Shown: positions 35,888 to 43,857 of the stretch, piece after piece | How the letters are laid out: each line of letters opens with the position of its first letter | Numbering within the stretch: the stretch's first letter is position 1 | Translations under genes and position numbers: made by a program | Assembly: GCA_905480105.1 (NCBI GenBank) | Contig: CAJQPC010000142.1 | Coordinates: 1-43,857, forward strand | Origin: an uncultured bacterium | GTDB lineage: Bacteria > Myxococcota_A > UBA796 > CAJQPC01 | Reading direction: 5' to 3' | DNA: 43,857 nucleotides | The notes under the pieces: model-generated | What the model was told of the DNA's origin: nothing | The model's database searches: none | The model's input: only the letters and a program-made list of their open reading frames with translations

Positions 35888-36540
35888 TACGCCTTTACCA
35901 CATCGATAAGCGCTACGGCGACCATCAAGCCCTCAAGGACGTGAACCTGCACGTGGCTAAGGGAGAGTTCGTCTACGTCACAGGCCCAAGCGGTGCCGGC
36001 AAGAGCACCCTGCTGAGTCTGCTCTACGGCGCCCTCAAGCCAACGGCCGGCAAGCTGCTGGTCGGTGGTGTGGACGCCTCCACGATGCCCAAAAGCCGCC
36101 TGCCCTTTCTACGCCGGAACATCGGGGTCGTCTTCCAAGACTTCAAGCTCATTCCCAACCGCAGCGTGGCGGACAACGTAGGGCTCGCCCTGGAGGTCCT
36201 TGGCACCCCACGGGCCGAGATCGACCGGCGTGCGCGAGCTGTGCTCAACGTCGTGGGCTTGTCCGGCAAAGAAGAGCGCATGCCCCAGGACCTCTCCGGC
36301 GGCGAACAACAGCGCGTCGCAGTGGCTCGGGCCATTGTGAATGATCCCGCTGTGCTACTCGCCGACGAGCCCACCGGGAACCTGGACGGTGCAATGGCCA
36401 TCGAGGTGATGGAGATTCTGCTGTCCATCAACCTGCGCGGCACCACCATCCTGGTGGCTACCCACGACGGGGGGCTCATGAAGCGCTTCCCACAGCGCAC
36501 TCTTCGCTTCGAAGCAGGCCGCCTGGTGGGGGGCCAGTGA
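35884..36540 (+). CDS. ftsE: Cell-division ABC transporter ATPase FtsE
   Basis: 218 residues. Walker A 'GPSGAGKST' (34-42), signature 'LSGGEQQRVAVARA', Walker B 'VLLADEP', and the D-loop 'TGNLD'. With FtsX it links the divisome to periplasmic cell-wall hydrolases via an EnvC-type activator. Start TTG overlaps the murI stop (TTGA). FtsE is identified by 'RNIGVVFQDFKLI' and the neighbouring ftsX. Confidence 0.96.
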   Translation: MIRLYHIDKRYGDHQALKDVNLHVAKGEFVYVTGPSGAGKSTLLSLLYGALKPTAGKLLVGGVDASTMPKSRLPFLRRNIGVVFQDFKLIPNRSVADNVGLALEVLGTPRAEIDRRARAVLNVVGLSGKEERMPQDLSGGEQQRVAVARAIVNDPAVLLADEPTGNLDGAMAIEVMEILLSINLRGTTILVATHDGGLMKRFPQRTLRFEAGRLVGGQ

Positions 36541-37427
36541 TCCAGCACATCCTTCGCCGAGCCCTGCGCTCCCTTCAGGAGAACCTCTCCCTGAACTTGG
36601 TCGCAACTGGAGTCATTGGGGCCACCGTACTTCTGTCTGGGGTCTACTTATCGGCCATTCAGACCTTGGACCGGGTGGTGGAGTCCTGGGACCGGGATGC
36701 CCATGTCTCAGCCTACTTCCAGCCGGACATCGGCGTAGAGTTCCGCTTCGCCACAAAGGACCAAATCAGCGCCCGCCAGGAAGTCGCCGAAGTCAGCTAC
36801 GTCAGCGAACAAGATGCTGCCGACTACCTGACCGAACGCGTGCCCGAAGTGGACACCATCCTGGATGAGTTGGGCCCCGAGGTTCTCCCTGCCAGCTTAG
36901 AGATCACGCTGGTTCCGAGCCACGCCACTCCTGCCGGGATCCAGGCCTTCGTCGACTCCGTCAGCGGCACCCCCTTCGAGCACATCGACTACGGCCAGGA
37001 ATGGGTGCAGCGCTTCCACACCTTCCTGACCCTGCTGCGCGGTTTGGGCTTAGCCCTTGGGCTGCTCATCTCCTTGGCGGCCATCTTCCTGGTCGGCAAC
37101 ACGATGCACTTGGTTGCCTACGCTCGAAGAGCCGAGCTAGAGACCATGAAATTGGTAGGAGCGACCTGGGGATTTGCTGCCCTACCCTTTGCCTTGGAAG
37201 GATGCGTCCAAGGTCTTGTCGGAGGTAGCTTAGGTCTGCTGGGTGTGTTTGCCCTGCACCAAGTGCTGGTCGCAAAGTTGGAAGATGCACTGGCGTTGGC
37301 GCTCGCCGGCGCCGAACTGAGCTTTCTGGGGGCTGGCTGGGGTCTCGCACTCTTGGGCGCATCGGTGCTCTTGGGCGTCTGCGGCTGCCTCTGGTCGGTC
37401 ACCCGCTTTTGGCGGAAGGCCCTATGA
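36537..37427 (+). CDS. ftsX: Cell-division permease-like protein FtsX
   Basis: 296 residues. One N-terminal membrane helix, a periplasmic (extracellular) domain of about 130 residues, then three C-terminal helices ('LGLALGLLISLAAIFLVGNT', and later segments). The juxtamembrane 'ELETMKLVGATWGF' is the conserved FtsX coupling helix. Start GTG overlaps the ftsE stop (GTGA). Partner of FtsE and EnvC. Confidence 0.95.
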   Translation: MIQHILRRALRSLQENLSLNLVATGVIGATVLLSGVYLSAIQTLDRVVESWDRDAHVSAYFQPDIGVEFRFATKDQISARQEVAEVSYVSEQDAADYLTERVPEVDTILDELGPEVLPASLEITLVPSHATPAGIQAFVDSVSGTPFEHIDYGQEWVQRFHTFLTLLRGLGLALGLLISLAAIFLVGNTMHLVAYARRAELETMKLVGATWGFAALPFALEGCVQGLVGGSLGLLGVFALHQVLVAKLEDALALALAGAELSFLGAGWGLALLGASVLLGVCGCLWSVTRFWRKAL

Positions 37428-38428
37428 TCTGGCTACTTTTAGCCCTCTCTTCGGCACCCCGTGCCCAAGATCCAGGTGAACTGCTGAGCCGCTTGGCCGA
37501 GACCGAGCGGGAGCTCATCAGTGTGCAAAAAGAGCTGCGTGTCCTGGAGGACCAGGCCCTGGTCCTTCGAGAAGAGCTTGGCGAGCACCAAGCTGCTCTG
37601 GACCAGGCCCAAGAGCGCGTGGACGGACGCTCCAGCAAGGTACGCCAGCTCATCCGGTTGGCCTACCTGCTGAATCGACGCGGATTTGCCCGGATCCTGT
37701 TCTCTGCCGAAGACCCCACCGATCTACGGCGCCGCAGCTACTACCTCATCGCCCTTCTCTCTCACACCGACTCCCTGGTGGAGGACTTCCGCGAGGAGCT
37801 GGACCAGCGTCAAGTGGCGGTGCTGAAGATGGAGCGGCGTCAGGACGATTTAGAGGGCCTAAGAGGAACTCTGGGCGAGAAGGAGAAATACCTCGAACAG
37901 GAGCGGACTGAGCGACGCATCCTGTTGGACAAGGCACGTGCCAGCCAAGCTACCTTGGCCAAAGCCAGCGCCCAGACCCTCTCTGCCCAGACCATGCTCC
38001 GCACCGAGCCTCTGCCGCAAGCCGCCGCCCCCAAGCCCAGCACCGGCTTTCGCGATCTACAGGGCCGCCTACGTTCCCCTGTGACACAGGGCACACAGCT
38101 CGCAGGCTTTGGCGAAGGCAATCGCGGCATTGATGTACTCGCGCCCGCTTACTCCACCGTGCGCGTCGTCGCCGATGGCGTGGTGGTACGCGGAGAGCCC
38201 ATCCAAGGCCTGGGTATGACCATCGTCGTGGATCACGGCGATGGCTTCAGCACGGTCTATGCCCACTTGGGCCAGTCCAAGGTGCGCAAAGGCCAACAGG
38301 TCAAGCGCGGCGACTACATCGGTGTTGTAGGCGAGACGGGCGTGGTTGATGGCAAGGGCCCCAGGGTGCACTTCGAAGTACGCTACCGCAACACTCCGCA
38401 GAACCCAGCCGACTGGATGGGGTCTTAG
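37424..38428 (+). CDS. EnvC-like murein hydrolase activator (degenerate LytM/M23)
   Basis: 334 residues from ATG 37424 (overlaps ftsX stop; GGAAGG upstream). Short signal 'MIWLLLALSSAPRA', then a long coiled coil (about 20-215) and a C-terminal LytM domain (about 225-334). The first zinc His of active M23 peptidases is replaced: 'GNRGIDVLAP' rather than HxGxD; 'VYAHLG' and 'VHFEVR' are kept. This is the EnvC pattern, in which the domain activates amidases rather than cutting. It sits directly after ftsX, as expected of an FtsEX-EnvC complex. Confidence 0.9.
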   Translation: MIWLLLALSSAPRAQDPGELLSRLAETERELISVQKELRVLEDQALVLREELGEHQAALDQAQERVDGRSSKVRQLIRLAYLLNRRGFARILFSAEDPTDLRRRSYYLIALLSHTDSLVEDFREELDQRQVAVLKMERRQDDLEGLRGTLGEKEKYLEQERTERRILLDKARASQATLAKASAQTLSAQTMLRTEPLPQAAAPKPSTGFRDLQGRLRSPVTQGTQLAGFGEGNRGIDVLAPAYSTVRVVADGVVVRGEPIQGLGMTIVVDHGDGFSTVYAHLGQSKVRKGQQVKRGDYIGVVGETGVVDGKGPRVHFEVRYRNTPQNPADWMGS

Positions 38429-38434
38429 CCCATC

Positions 38435-39751
38435 ATGGACGTCTTTAAGAACGCTGCAGTCCGCGCCTTCCTGCTCACCTTGGCGGTCCTCGCGGGCGGC
38501 CTCTTTCTTGGACAGTGGACGGGCAAGGCCGTGTACGCGCAGGTGCAAGCACCCTACGAGGGCTTGGATACCTTCACCCGCGCCCTGACCCAGATTCAAG
38601 TAAATTACGTCGAAGAGCGCAGCACCGAGCAGCTGGTTCAGGCCGCCATCGCTGGCATGACCGATGCTTTAGACGAGCAATCCGCCTACTTTGACCCCGA
38701 AAGCTATGCGCGTCTGAAAGAGCACACCGAGGGTACTGGATCCGGCATTGGGGTGACCGTTCAACCCAGCGACGATGGCTTGCTCATCACCGAGATCATC
38801 CAAGGCGGCCCAGCCGACCTGGCGGGTCTGGTCGGGGGGGATCTGCTGTTGGCCATCGACGGCCAGCCGATCTTAGACTGGTCCTTAGAGAAAGTCGCCA
38901 AGCGTATCCAGGGCCCACGAGGCTCCGAAATTCTGCTCCTCGTTCGCCGCAAAGGTGACGCCTTAAACATCCCAGTCATTCGCGACCAGGTGCACACCTC
39001 CGCGGTTCAGGGCCGCCTGGTCCATGCCGGTTTGGGCTACATCCGCCTGGAACACTTCCAGCGGCGCAGCGGGCAGGAACTCTTGGACGAGAAGGCTCGT
39101 CTGGAGAGCCTCTCTGGTGGCAAACTCCAAGGGCTGGTCATCGACCTGCGCAGCAATCCAGGGGGACTCCTGGAAGAAGCGGTGATCGTGTCGAACCACT
39201 TCCTGGACTCGGGCACCATCGTAGAAACCGAGGGGCGCTTGGGACAGGCCACAAACCAGGTCCATACAGCCACGGCAGAGAACACCGACACTCAGACCCG
39301 GGTCATCATCCTGATCAACGGCATGTCGGCCTCGGCCTCAGAGATCGTCGCAGGCTCCCTACAGGAAGCCGGGCGGGCCCAACTCGTCGGACAAGTCTCC
39401 TATGGCAAGGGCTCGGTCCAGTCCTACTACGAGTACCCCGACAACAGCGCAATGAAGCTAACCATCGCCCGATACCTCTTGGGCTCAGGTCGACATTTGG
39501 AACGCGGAAAGGGCATTGAGCCAGACCATCTGGTGGCCCTGGACAGTGCATCAGCTCCCCGTCAGGCCCTGTTGGATGCCCTGGCAGACACCCAAATGGA
39601 CGCAGGTGAGCGCTCCAAGCTCGTGGCATTGGCACAAGCCTTACCGGCTCCCCAGCGGGCACAACTGTCCCCTTCTTTTGAAGGTCCAGTCAGCGAACGC
39701 ACAGGAAGAGATGCACAGCTCGCCTTAGCACTGGAGTTGGCTATCCCCTGA
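38435..39751 (+). CDS. C-terminal processing peptidase (S41 family)
   Basis: 438 residues. N-terminal membrane/signal segment (about 9-28), PDZ domain 'GIGVTVQPSDDGLLITEI' (104-121 and on), then the S41 core with 'LGYIRLEHFQ', 'VIDLRSNPGGLL', the nucleophile region 'NGMSASASEIVAGSL' (296-309) and catalytic Lys325 in 'YGKGSVQ'. CtpA/Prc-like proteases trim periplasmic proteins, including cell-wall hydrolases, which suits the EnvC neighbour. It starts 6 bases after envC and ends overlapping the convergent glycosyltransferase gene by 11 bases. Confidence 0.95.
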   Translation: MDVFKNAAVRAFLLTLAVLAGGLFLGQWTGKAVYAQVQAPYEGLDTFTRALTQIQVNYVEERSTEQLVQAAIAGMTDALDEQSAYFDPESYARLKEHTEGTGSGIGVTVQPSDDGLLITEIIQGGPADLAGLVGGDLLLAIDGQPILDWSLEKVAKRIQGPRGSEILLLVRRKGDALNIPVIRDQVHTSAVQGRLVHAGLGYIRLEHFQRRSGQELLDEKARLESLSGGKLQGLVIDLRSNPGGLLEEAVIVSNHFLDSGTIVETEGRLGQATNQVHTATAENTDTQTRVIILINGMSASASEIVAGSLQEAGRAQLVGQVSYGKGSVQSYYEYPDNSAMKLTIARYLLGSGRHLERGKGIEPDHLVALDSASAPRQALLDALADTQMDAGERSKLVALAQALPAPQRAQLSPSFEGPVSERTGRDAQLALALELAIP

Positions 39752-40487
39752 GCCGCTGGGTCCCCGAAGGCTGGGTCTCCGGGGCTGGCTTCTTCAAGGA
39801 ATGCAGCTCGGAGTAGAGTCGCGAGAGCTCCACAAAAGCCTTGACTACTACCTTGGGGTTGGCCCCGCTCTGAACACCGGCCTTGCGCGGATAGTGGCGC
39901 ACCGGGAGTTGCTTGAGGCGGAAGCCCTCCGCGCGAGCACGCACAAGGATCTCCGTGTTGATGAAGGCACCCACCGACTGGATCGGGACCGCCTCGAGCA
40001 CGCGGCGGTTGAACACCTTGAAGGCGCAGTCCACGTCTCGCACCTTCAGATTGAAGAGTCGGTGAATGAGCTTGCCCCAAGCCCATGCGTTCACCAATCG
40101 CAGAAAGGGATCCGAGCGCGGGCTGCGATAGCCCGCGATGATGTCGTAATCGTCGGCGTAGGCCAGCAACTTGGAGATTTCCCGCAGGTCAAACTGCAGG
40201 TCAGCGTCGGTGAAGAACACCAGGTCCAAGCGCGCAGCCAACAGACCGGTGCGCAAGGCTGCGCCATAGCCCCTGTTGGCCGGGTGGTGAATGCAGCGAA
40301 CCCGGGAGTCCGCTTCGACCAAAGCATCCACCTTGGCCCGGGTGGCATCGGAGCTGCCATCGTCGACCACGATGACCTCGAACTCGCGCTGGAGTTCCTG
40401 CATCGTGCGCACCGCCCCCTCAACCGACGCTTCGATGTTCTCAGCCTCGTTGAAAGCTGGAAAGACGATGGAGACCGAGGTACCCAC
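39741..40487 (-). CDS. Family 2 glycosyltransferase (polyprenyl-phosphate mannose/glucose type)
   Basis: 248 residues. GT-A fold: 'SVSIVFPAFNEAENIEASV' at the start, 'VVDDGSSDATR' (Asp42, Asp43), and the metal-binding 'FFTDADLQFD'. 'RDVDCAFKVFNRRVL' and 'EILVRARAEGF' resemble dolichyl-phosphate mannose synthases and other enzymes that charge a lipid carrier. No membrane helix, so a peripheral enzyme. Start GTG 40487 lies just after rimO. Confidence 0.92.
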   Translation of the reverse strand: MGTSVSIVFPAFNEAENIEASVEGAVRTMQELQREFEVIVVDDGSSDATRAKVDALVEADSRVRCIHHPANRGYGAALRTGLLAARLDLVFFTDADLQFDLREISKLLAYADDYDIIAGYRSPRSDPFLRLVNAWAWGKLIHRLFNLKVRDVDCAFKVFNRRVLEAVPIQSVGAFINTEILVRARAEGFRLKQLPVRHYPRKAGVQSGANPKVVVKAFVELSRLYSELHSLKKPAPETQPSGTQRLRG

Positions 40488-40488
40488 C

Positions 40489-41832
40489 TCAGTATTCGCT
40501 CAGATCCATCTCGCCGACCAGATCATAGTCCGCAGCCTGAACGATACGGCATGGCAAGACGTCACCCGCCTTGGCACCCGGAGGGACCGAAGTCACGAAG
40601 ACCTGTCCATCCACCTCGGGCGCCTGGCTCATCAGGCGCCCGCTAAGCAGCAGATCGGACTCACCGGAGACCCCATCCAACATGACGGGCACCGTCTGGC
40701 CTACGAGAGCCTCGTTTACCTCTCGGCTGATCTCCGCCTGTACTTGCATAAGGCGGGCCTGACGCAGCTCCCGGATCTCCTCTGGAACTTGATTGGGCAG
40801 CTCAGCTGCCGGGGTCCCCTCTTCCTGAAAATAGGTGAACACCCCCACACGGGAGAACCTCTGCTCACGCACAAAGTCCTCGAGTACGGCAAAGTCGTCC
40901 TCAGTCTCGCCAGGGAATCCCACGATGAAGGTCGTGCGGATTGCGATGTCGGGAATGGCCGCCCGTACCCGAGTCAAGATCCGCTCTTGTCCCGCACGGG
41001 TGACCCCACGCTTCATCGCCTTGAGCATCGGGCCGGAGGCATGCTGCAAGGGCATGTCCAGGTAGGGCAGCACCTTGGGCTCATCCGCGATGGTCTGAAG
41101 CAGGTCATCCGGCAGGCCAATTGGGTAGGCATAGTGGATACGAAGCCACTCAATGCCCTCGACCTTGGCCAAGGCGCGCAGCAGCTCAGCCAACTTTGGC
41201 TTGCCGTATAGATCGCGTCCGTACGCTGTGCTGTCCTGGGAGATAAGATTCAACTCACGCACACCACCCGCAGAGAGCTTGGCGGCTTCGACCACCAGAG
41301 ACTCGATCGTACGTGACCGAAGCTTGCCTCTGAGCTGAGGGATGATGCAGAAAGTACAGCGGTGGTTGCAGCCCTCGGAGATCTTCAGGTAGGCGCTGTG
41401 CCCCGCCCAAGAATTGACCCGCGGAGACATCTCATCATGGATGTACATGGGCACATCTATGTGGCTCTTGGGAGCCATCGCGTCCCGGGCATTGAGCACA
41501 TCCGCGATCCGGTGGTACTCGCCGGTGCCCAAAAAGTGGTCAACTTCTGGCATCTCCCCTTCCAAGGATTTGCCGAAGCGCTGGACCATGCAGCCGGTGA
41601 CAACCAACTTGGTGCAGCTTCCCTCTTCCTTGAAGCGGGCCATTTCTAAGACAGTCTCGATGGACTCTTCTGTAGCTGGCTGGATGAAACTACAGGTATT
41701 CACAACGATGACGTCGGCCAGCGCCGGCTCGTCTACAAGCTCGAAGGGACCCTCCTGCAGCTTTCCAACCATGACCTCTGAGTCGACCCGGTTCTTGGGA
41801 CAGCCCAAACTCACTAGATGAACGCGCTGCAA
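40489..41832 (-). CDS. rimO: Ribosomal protein S12 methylthiotransferase RimO
   Basis: 447 residues. Radical SAM enzyme adding a methylthio group to Asp88 of S12. The N-terminal MTTase domain has Cys11, Cys47 and Cys81 for the auxiliary cluster ('LVSLGCPKNRVDSE', 'VNTCSFI', 'TGCMVQR'). The radical SAM CxxxCxxC is 'CNHRCTFC' (Cys155, Cys159, Cys162), and a TRAM domain closes the protein. TTG 41832 is preferred, with GGGAG 5 bases upstream; the TTG four codons earlier directly abuts the lolA stop. Confidence 0.96.
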   Translation of the reverse strand: MQRVHLVSLGCPKNRVDSEVMVGKLQEGPFELVDEPALADVIVVNTCSFIQPATEESIETVLEMARFKEEGSCTKLVVTGCMVQRFGKSLEGEMPEVDHFLGTGEYHRIADVLNARDAMAPKSHIDVPMYIHDEMSPRVNSWAGHSAYLKISEGCNHRCTFCIIPQLRGKLRSRTIESLVVEAAKLSAGGVRELNLISQDSTAYGRDLYGKPKLAELLRALAKVEGIEWLRIHYAYPIGLPDDLLQTIADEPKVLPYLDMPLQHASGPMLKAMKRGVTRAGQERILTRVRAAIPDIAIRTTFIVGFPGETEDDFAVLEDFVREQRFSRVGVFTYFQEEGTPAAELPNQVPEEIRELRQARLMQVQAEISREVNEALVGQTVPVMLDGVSGESDLLLSGRLMSQAPEVDGQVFVTSVPPGAKAGDVLPCRIVQAADYDLVGEMDLSEY

Positions 41833-41844
41833 GATGACTCCCAA

Positions 41845-42540
41845 TCAGATCTTTGTGGGGTCTATCACCTCTACGCCCGCGGGCACCACGAAGGTGAAGG
41901 TGCTCTTCTCCAGCTGGGGGTTCAGCTTCAGGTTGGAGAAGCTGTAGATGGTCAGCCCACCGAACAGATCGGTCAGGGTCACCTTCTCGAGCTTGTAGTC
42001 GCTCTTGGCCACCACCAGCTCAATCTGAAGGTAGCTACTCTCCATGCCAGGCTTGGGCTTGAGCACGACCGCATAGGACCCCGCACCCGCCTCGCCCATG
42101 CTGGTCTCGAACTTCTCATCCAAGCTGTCCAGGTCGCCAAGAATGTCCATGGCCATGGAGCCCGAAGCGGAGCTGCTCAAGTCCTGGTAAACGTGTACCT
42201 GCCCTTCGCTGGGTAAGTACATCCAAAGCTTATCGCCATCTGAGACGACCAAGCTACCCACAGGTTCAGAGGTGGTGTCCCAGCGCATTTGGCGCGGTTT
42301 GGCAAGACTCACCGAGCCCTTCATGGTCAGCTCAAAGCCTGCGCCCTTAGACGTCTGCTCAAAGTCAGCGCTCAATGACTCCACATTGGAGTAGGTCGCC
42401 TCTACGGCCTTGACGAGCTCCACAACGTTTTGGGGGGCAACGGTAGACACCGGGACTGGGTTTGGGGGCTCTGCAAGAGCTGGGGAAGTGGTAGCCACGC
42501 TGAGAAGGGCGGCGGCAAATAGGGGTCGGACGTACTTCAA
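41845..42540 (-). CDS. lolA: Outer-membrane lipoprotein carrier protein LolA
   Basis: 231 residues. Periplasmic chaperone taking lipoproteins from LolCDE to the outer membrane; highly relevant in a genome with so many lipoproteins. Signal peptide 'MKYVRPLFAAALLSVATTSPALA', then 'LVKAVEATYSNVESLSADFEQT' and 'KGSVSLAKPRQMRWDTT', characteristic of LolA. Start codon is TTG with GAGGAAG 5 bases upstream. It lies 137 bases downstream of ftsK, a usual pairing. Confidence 0.92.
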   Translation of the reverse strand: MKYVRPLFAAALLSVATTSPALAEPPNPVPVSTVAPQNVVELVKAVEATYSNVESLSADFEQTSKGAGFELTMKGSVSLAKPRQMRWDTTSEPVGSLVVSDGDKLWMYLPSEGQVHVYQDLSSSASGSMAMDILGDLDSLDEKFETSMGEAGAGSYAVVLKPKPGMESSYLQIELVVAKSDYKLEKVTLTDLFGGLTIYSFSNLKLNPQLEKSTFTFVVPAGVEVIDPTKI

Positions 42541-42677
42541 GGCGACTTCCTCGCTAGAATCGTGGGGTAGCCTGCGGATGCTTTACCCGCAATGACACGA
42601 AGGTCTGCATGCCAAGACGCCGATGGACGGCAGATCATTCAGGCAAAGACAAAAGGCGACAGACTCCAGGGATGTAC

Positions 42678-43857
42678 CTAAGCGTCCATGGCGTCAACGA
42701 AGACCTTGCGGGGCCGCGCTCCATCGGCCGGACCGACCACACCGTCGCGCTCCATCATATCCATGATGCGGGCCGCACGGTTGTAGCCAATCTTCAGGCG
42801 ACGTTGGATCATCGAAGTACTGGCCTTGCCAGCCTCGGACACGATCTGAACGGCCAAGTCGTAGCAGTCGTCGTAGTCGTCGTCGTCAATTTCTCCAAGC
42901 TCCTCCTCCCCGCTCAACTTTATCTGCGCATCATAAGAAGGCTCGGCTTGGGCCTTCCAGAACTCCGTCACGCGACCAGCTTCCTCATCGGAAACAAAGG
43001 GGGCGTGGAGCCGCTGAAGAGCAGACACTCCAGGTGGAAGAAGGAGCATGTCGCCTTTTCCCAACAGTGTCTCGGCGCCATTCTGGTCCAGAATTGTGCG
43101 TCCATCGGTCTTGGACCGCACCTGGAAAGCGATTCTCGTGGGCATGTTGGCCTTGATCAGACCCGTGATGACATCGACCGAAGGACGCTGCGTCGCGACA
43201 ATAAGGTGGATGCCACAGGCGCGCGCCTTTTGGGCCAAGCGCACGATTGACTCCTCTACTTCCTTCGACGCCACCATCATCAGATCCGCGAGCTCGTCGA
43301 TCACAATGACGATGTAGGGCAGCTTCTTCGGTTCTGGTGGAGTCTCATCCTGAGGCAAGCCCCGGGGCGCATAGCGGCGGGCCTTTTTGGGGGTCCAGTC
43401 CTGGGTCTCCCGCTCCACCTTGTTGTTGTAGTTCTCGATGTTTCGAGTACCCCAACGCGCCAGGATTCGGTAACGCGCGTCCATCTCCGTACATGCCCAC
43501 TTCAGTGCCGCGTTGGCCAGCTTGGGCTCGGTCACGACCGGGTGCAGCAAGTGCGGGATGTCGTTGTAGAGCTCGAATTCCAGCATCTTGGGGTCAATCA
43601 AGATCATGCGGAGGGTCTCAGGGGTGCGGTGGTAGAGCATGGTGACGAGCATCGCGTTGACGCCCACGCTCTTTCCCGACCCCGTGGTTCCACCCACCAA
43701 CAAGTGGGGCATCTTGGCCAAGTCTCCAAAGTAGGGCTTGCCGGCTGGGGTTTTGCCCAGGGCCATGGGCAACAGCCAGTCGTTGTCCCGGAACTCCTTG
43801 CTGGCAAGCATGTCCCGGTACCACACTGTCTGGCGACTCTTGTTCGGAATCTCGATG
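42678..43857 (-). CDS. ftsK: DNA translocase FtsK/SpoIIIE (N-terminal part cut off by window edge)
   Basis: The C-terminal 393 residues are visible, open to the right window edge. Chromosome-dimer resolution and DNA pumping at the septum. Walker A 'GGTTGSGKSVGVNAML', Walker B 'IVIVIDELADLMM', then 'QRPSVDVITGLIKANMPTRIAF' split around the RecA-like core, and a C-terminal winged helix gamma domain ('IGYNRAARIMDMMERDGVVGPADG') that reads KOPS sites. An acidic linker ('GEIDDDDYDD') precedes the gamma domain. No start is visible in this window. Confidence 0.96.
   Translation of the reverse strand, partial: IEIPNKSRQTVWYRDMLASKEFRDNDWLLPMALGKTPAGKPYFGDLAKMPHLLVGGTTGSGKSVGVNAMLVTMLYHRTPETLRMILIDPKMLEFELYNDIPHLLHPVVTEPKLANAALKWACTEMDARYRILARWGTRNIENYNNKVERETQDWTPKKARRYAPRGLPQDETPPEPKKLPYIVIVIDELADLMMVASKEVEESIVRLAQKARACGIHLIVATQRPSVDVITGLIKANMPTRIAFQVRSKTDGRTILDQNGAETLLGKGDMLLLPPGVSALQRLHAPFVSDEEAGRVTEFWKAQAEPSYDAQIKLSGEEELGEIDDDDYDDCYDLAVQIVSEAGKASTSMIQRRLKIGYNRAARIMDMMERDGVVGPADGARPRKVFVDAMDA

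Overview
The window reads as an ordinary chromosomal stretch of a Gram-negative bacterium, most likely a member of Myxococcota or a related 'deltaproteobacterial' lineage. The reasons are: a dense set of short lipoproteins with VWA, kelch, TPR and parallel beta-helix folds; MopE-like calcium/metal-binding aspartate repeats; an NtrC-type sigma-54 response regulator with no kinase beside it; a tandem pair of ArsA-like ATPases; and moderately high GC (about 60 % by eye). The phylum is an inference from gene content, not from a marker-gene comparison. I see no tRNA, rRNA, CRISPR array, insertion sequence, integrase or plasmid gene. Genes are tightly packed, no gene-free stretch exceeds about 140 bases, and many neighbours overlap by 4 bases (ATGA, GTGA, TTGA), so most clusters are probably translationally coupled operons.

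Layout. 1-5613 (minus): a TetR regulator followed by a tripartite RND efflux operon (outer-membrane channel, periplasmic adaptor, inner-membrane permease cut by the window edge). The adaptor gene carries a one-base frameshift. A nested palindrome upstream of tetR is the likely operator. 5705-11501 (minus): an FmdB-type zinc ribbon protein, folD, gcvT, gcvH and gcvP, a one-carbon module in which the glycine cleavage system feeds methylene-tetrahydrofolate to FolD. 11631-14496 (plus): a membrane-anchored alpha/beta hydrolase overlapping two ArsA-like ATPases whose nucleotide-site defects are complementary. 14503-21410: an envelope/surface locus with a VWA lipoprotein, a two-domain putative glycan-binding secreted protein, an outer-membrane barrel with a TlpA-like thioredoxin, a sigma-54 response regulator and a second barrel-like protein.

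21446-24827 (minus): the translation operon rpsP-khpA-rimM-trmD-rplS-yraN-rsmI. 24911-26461 (minus): a biotin-dependent carboxylase carboxyltransferase subunit. 26601-33736: an accessory-looking run of lipoproteins (a giant beta-helix protein, TPR, kelch and an unknown acidic one) with pgeF embedded. 33794-34998 (minus): a HAD phosphatase and nadD. 35024-39751 (plus): murI-ftsE-ftsX-envC-ctp, a cell-wall division module. 39741-43857 (minus): ftsK (cut by the window edge), lolA, rimO and a family 2 glycosyltransferase.

The strongest second-look items are the complementary degenerate ArsA pair with its lipase-like partner, the frequent use of very short export signals with no basic n-region, the nested TetR operator, the frameshifted adaptor gene, and the regulator-plus-surface-protein locus. 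I did not find anything I could call a clearly new defence or mobile system.
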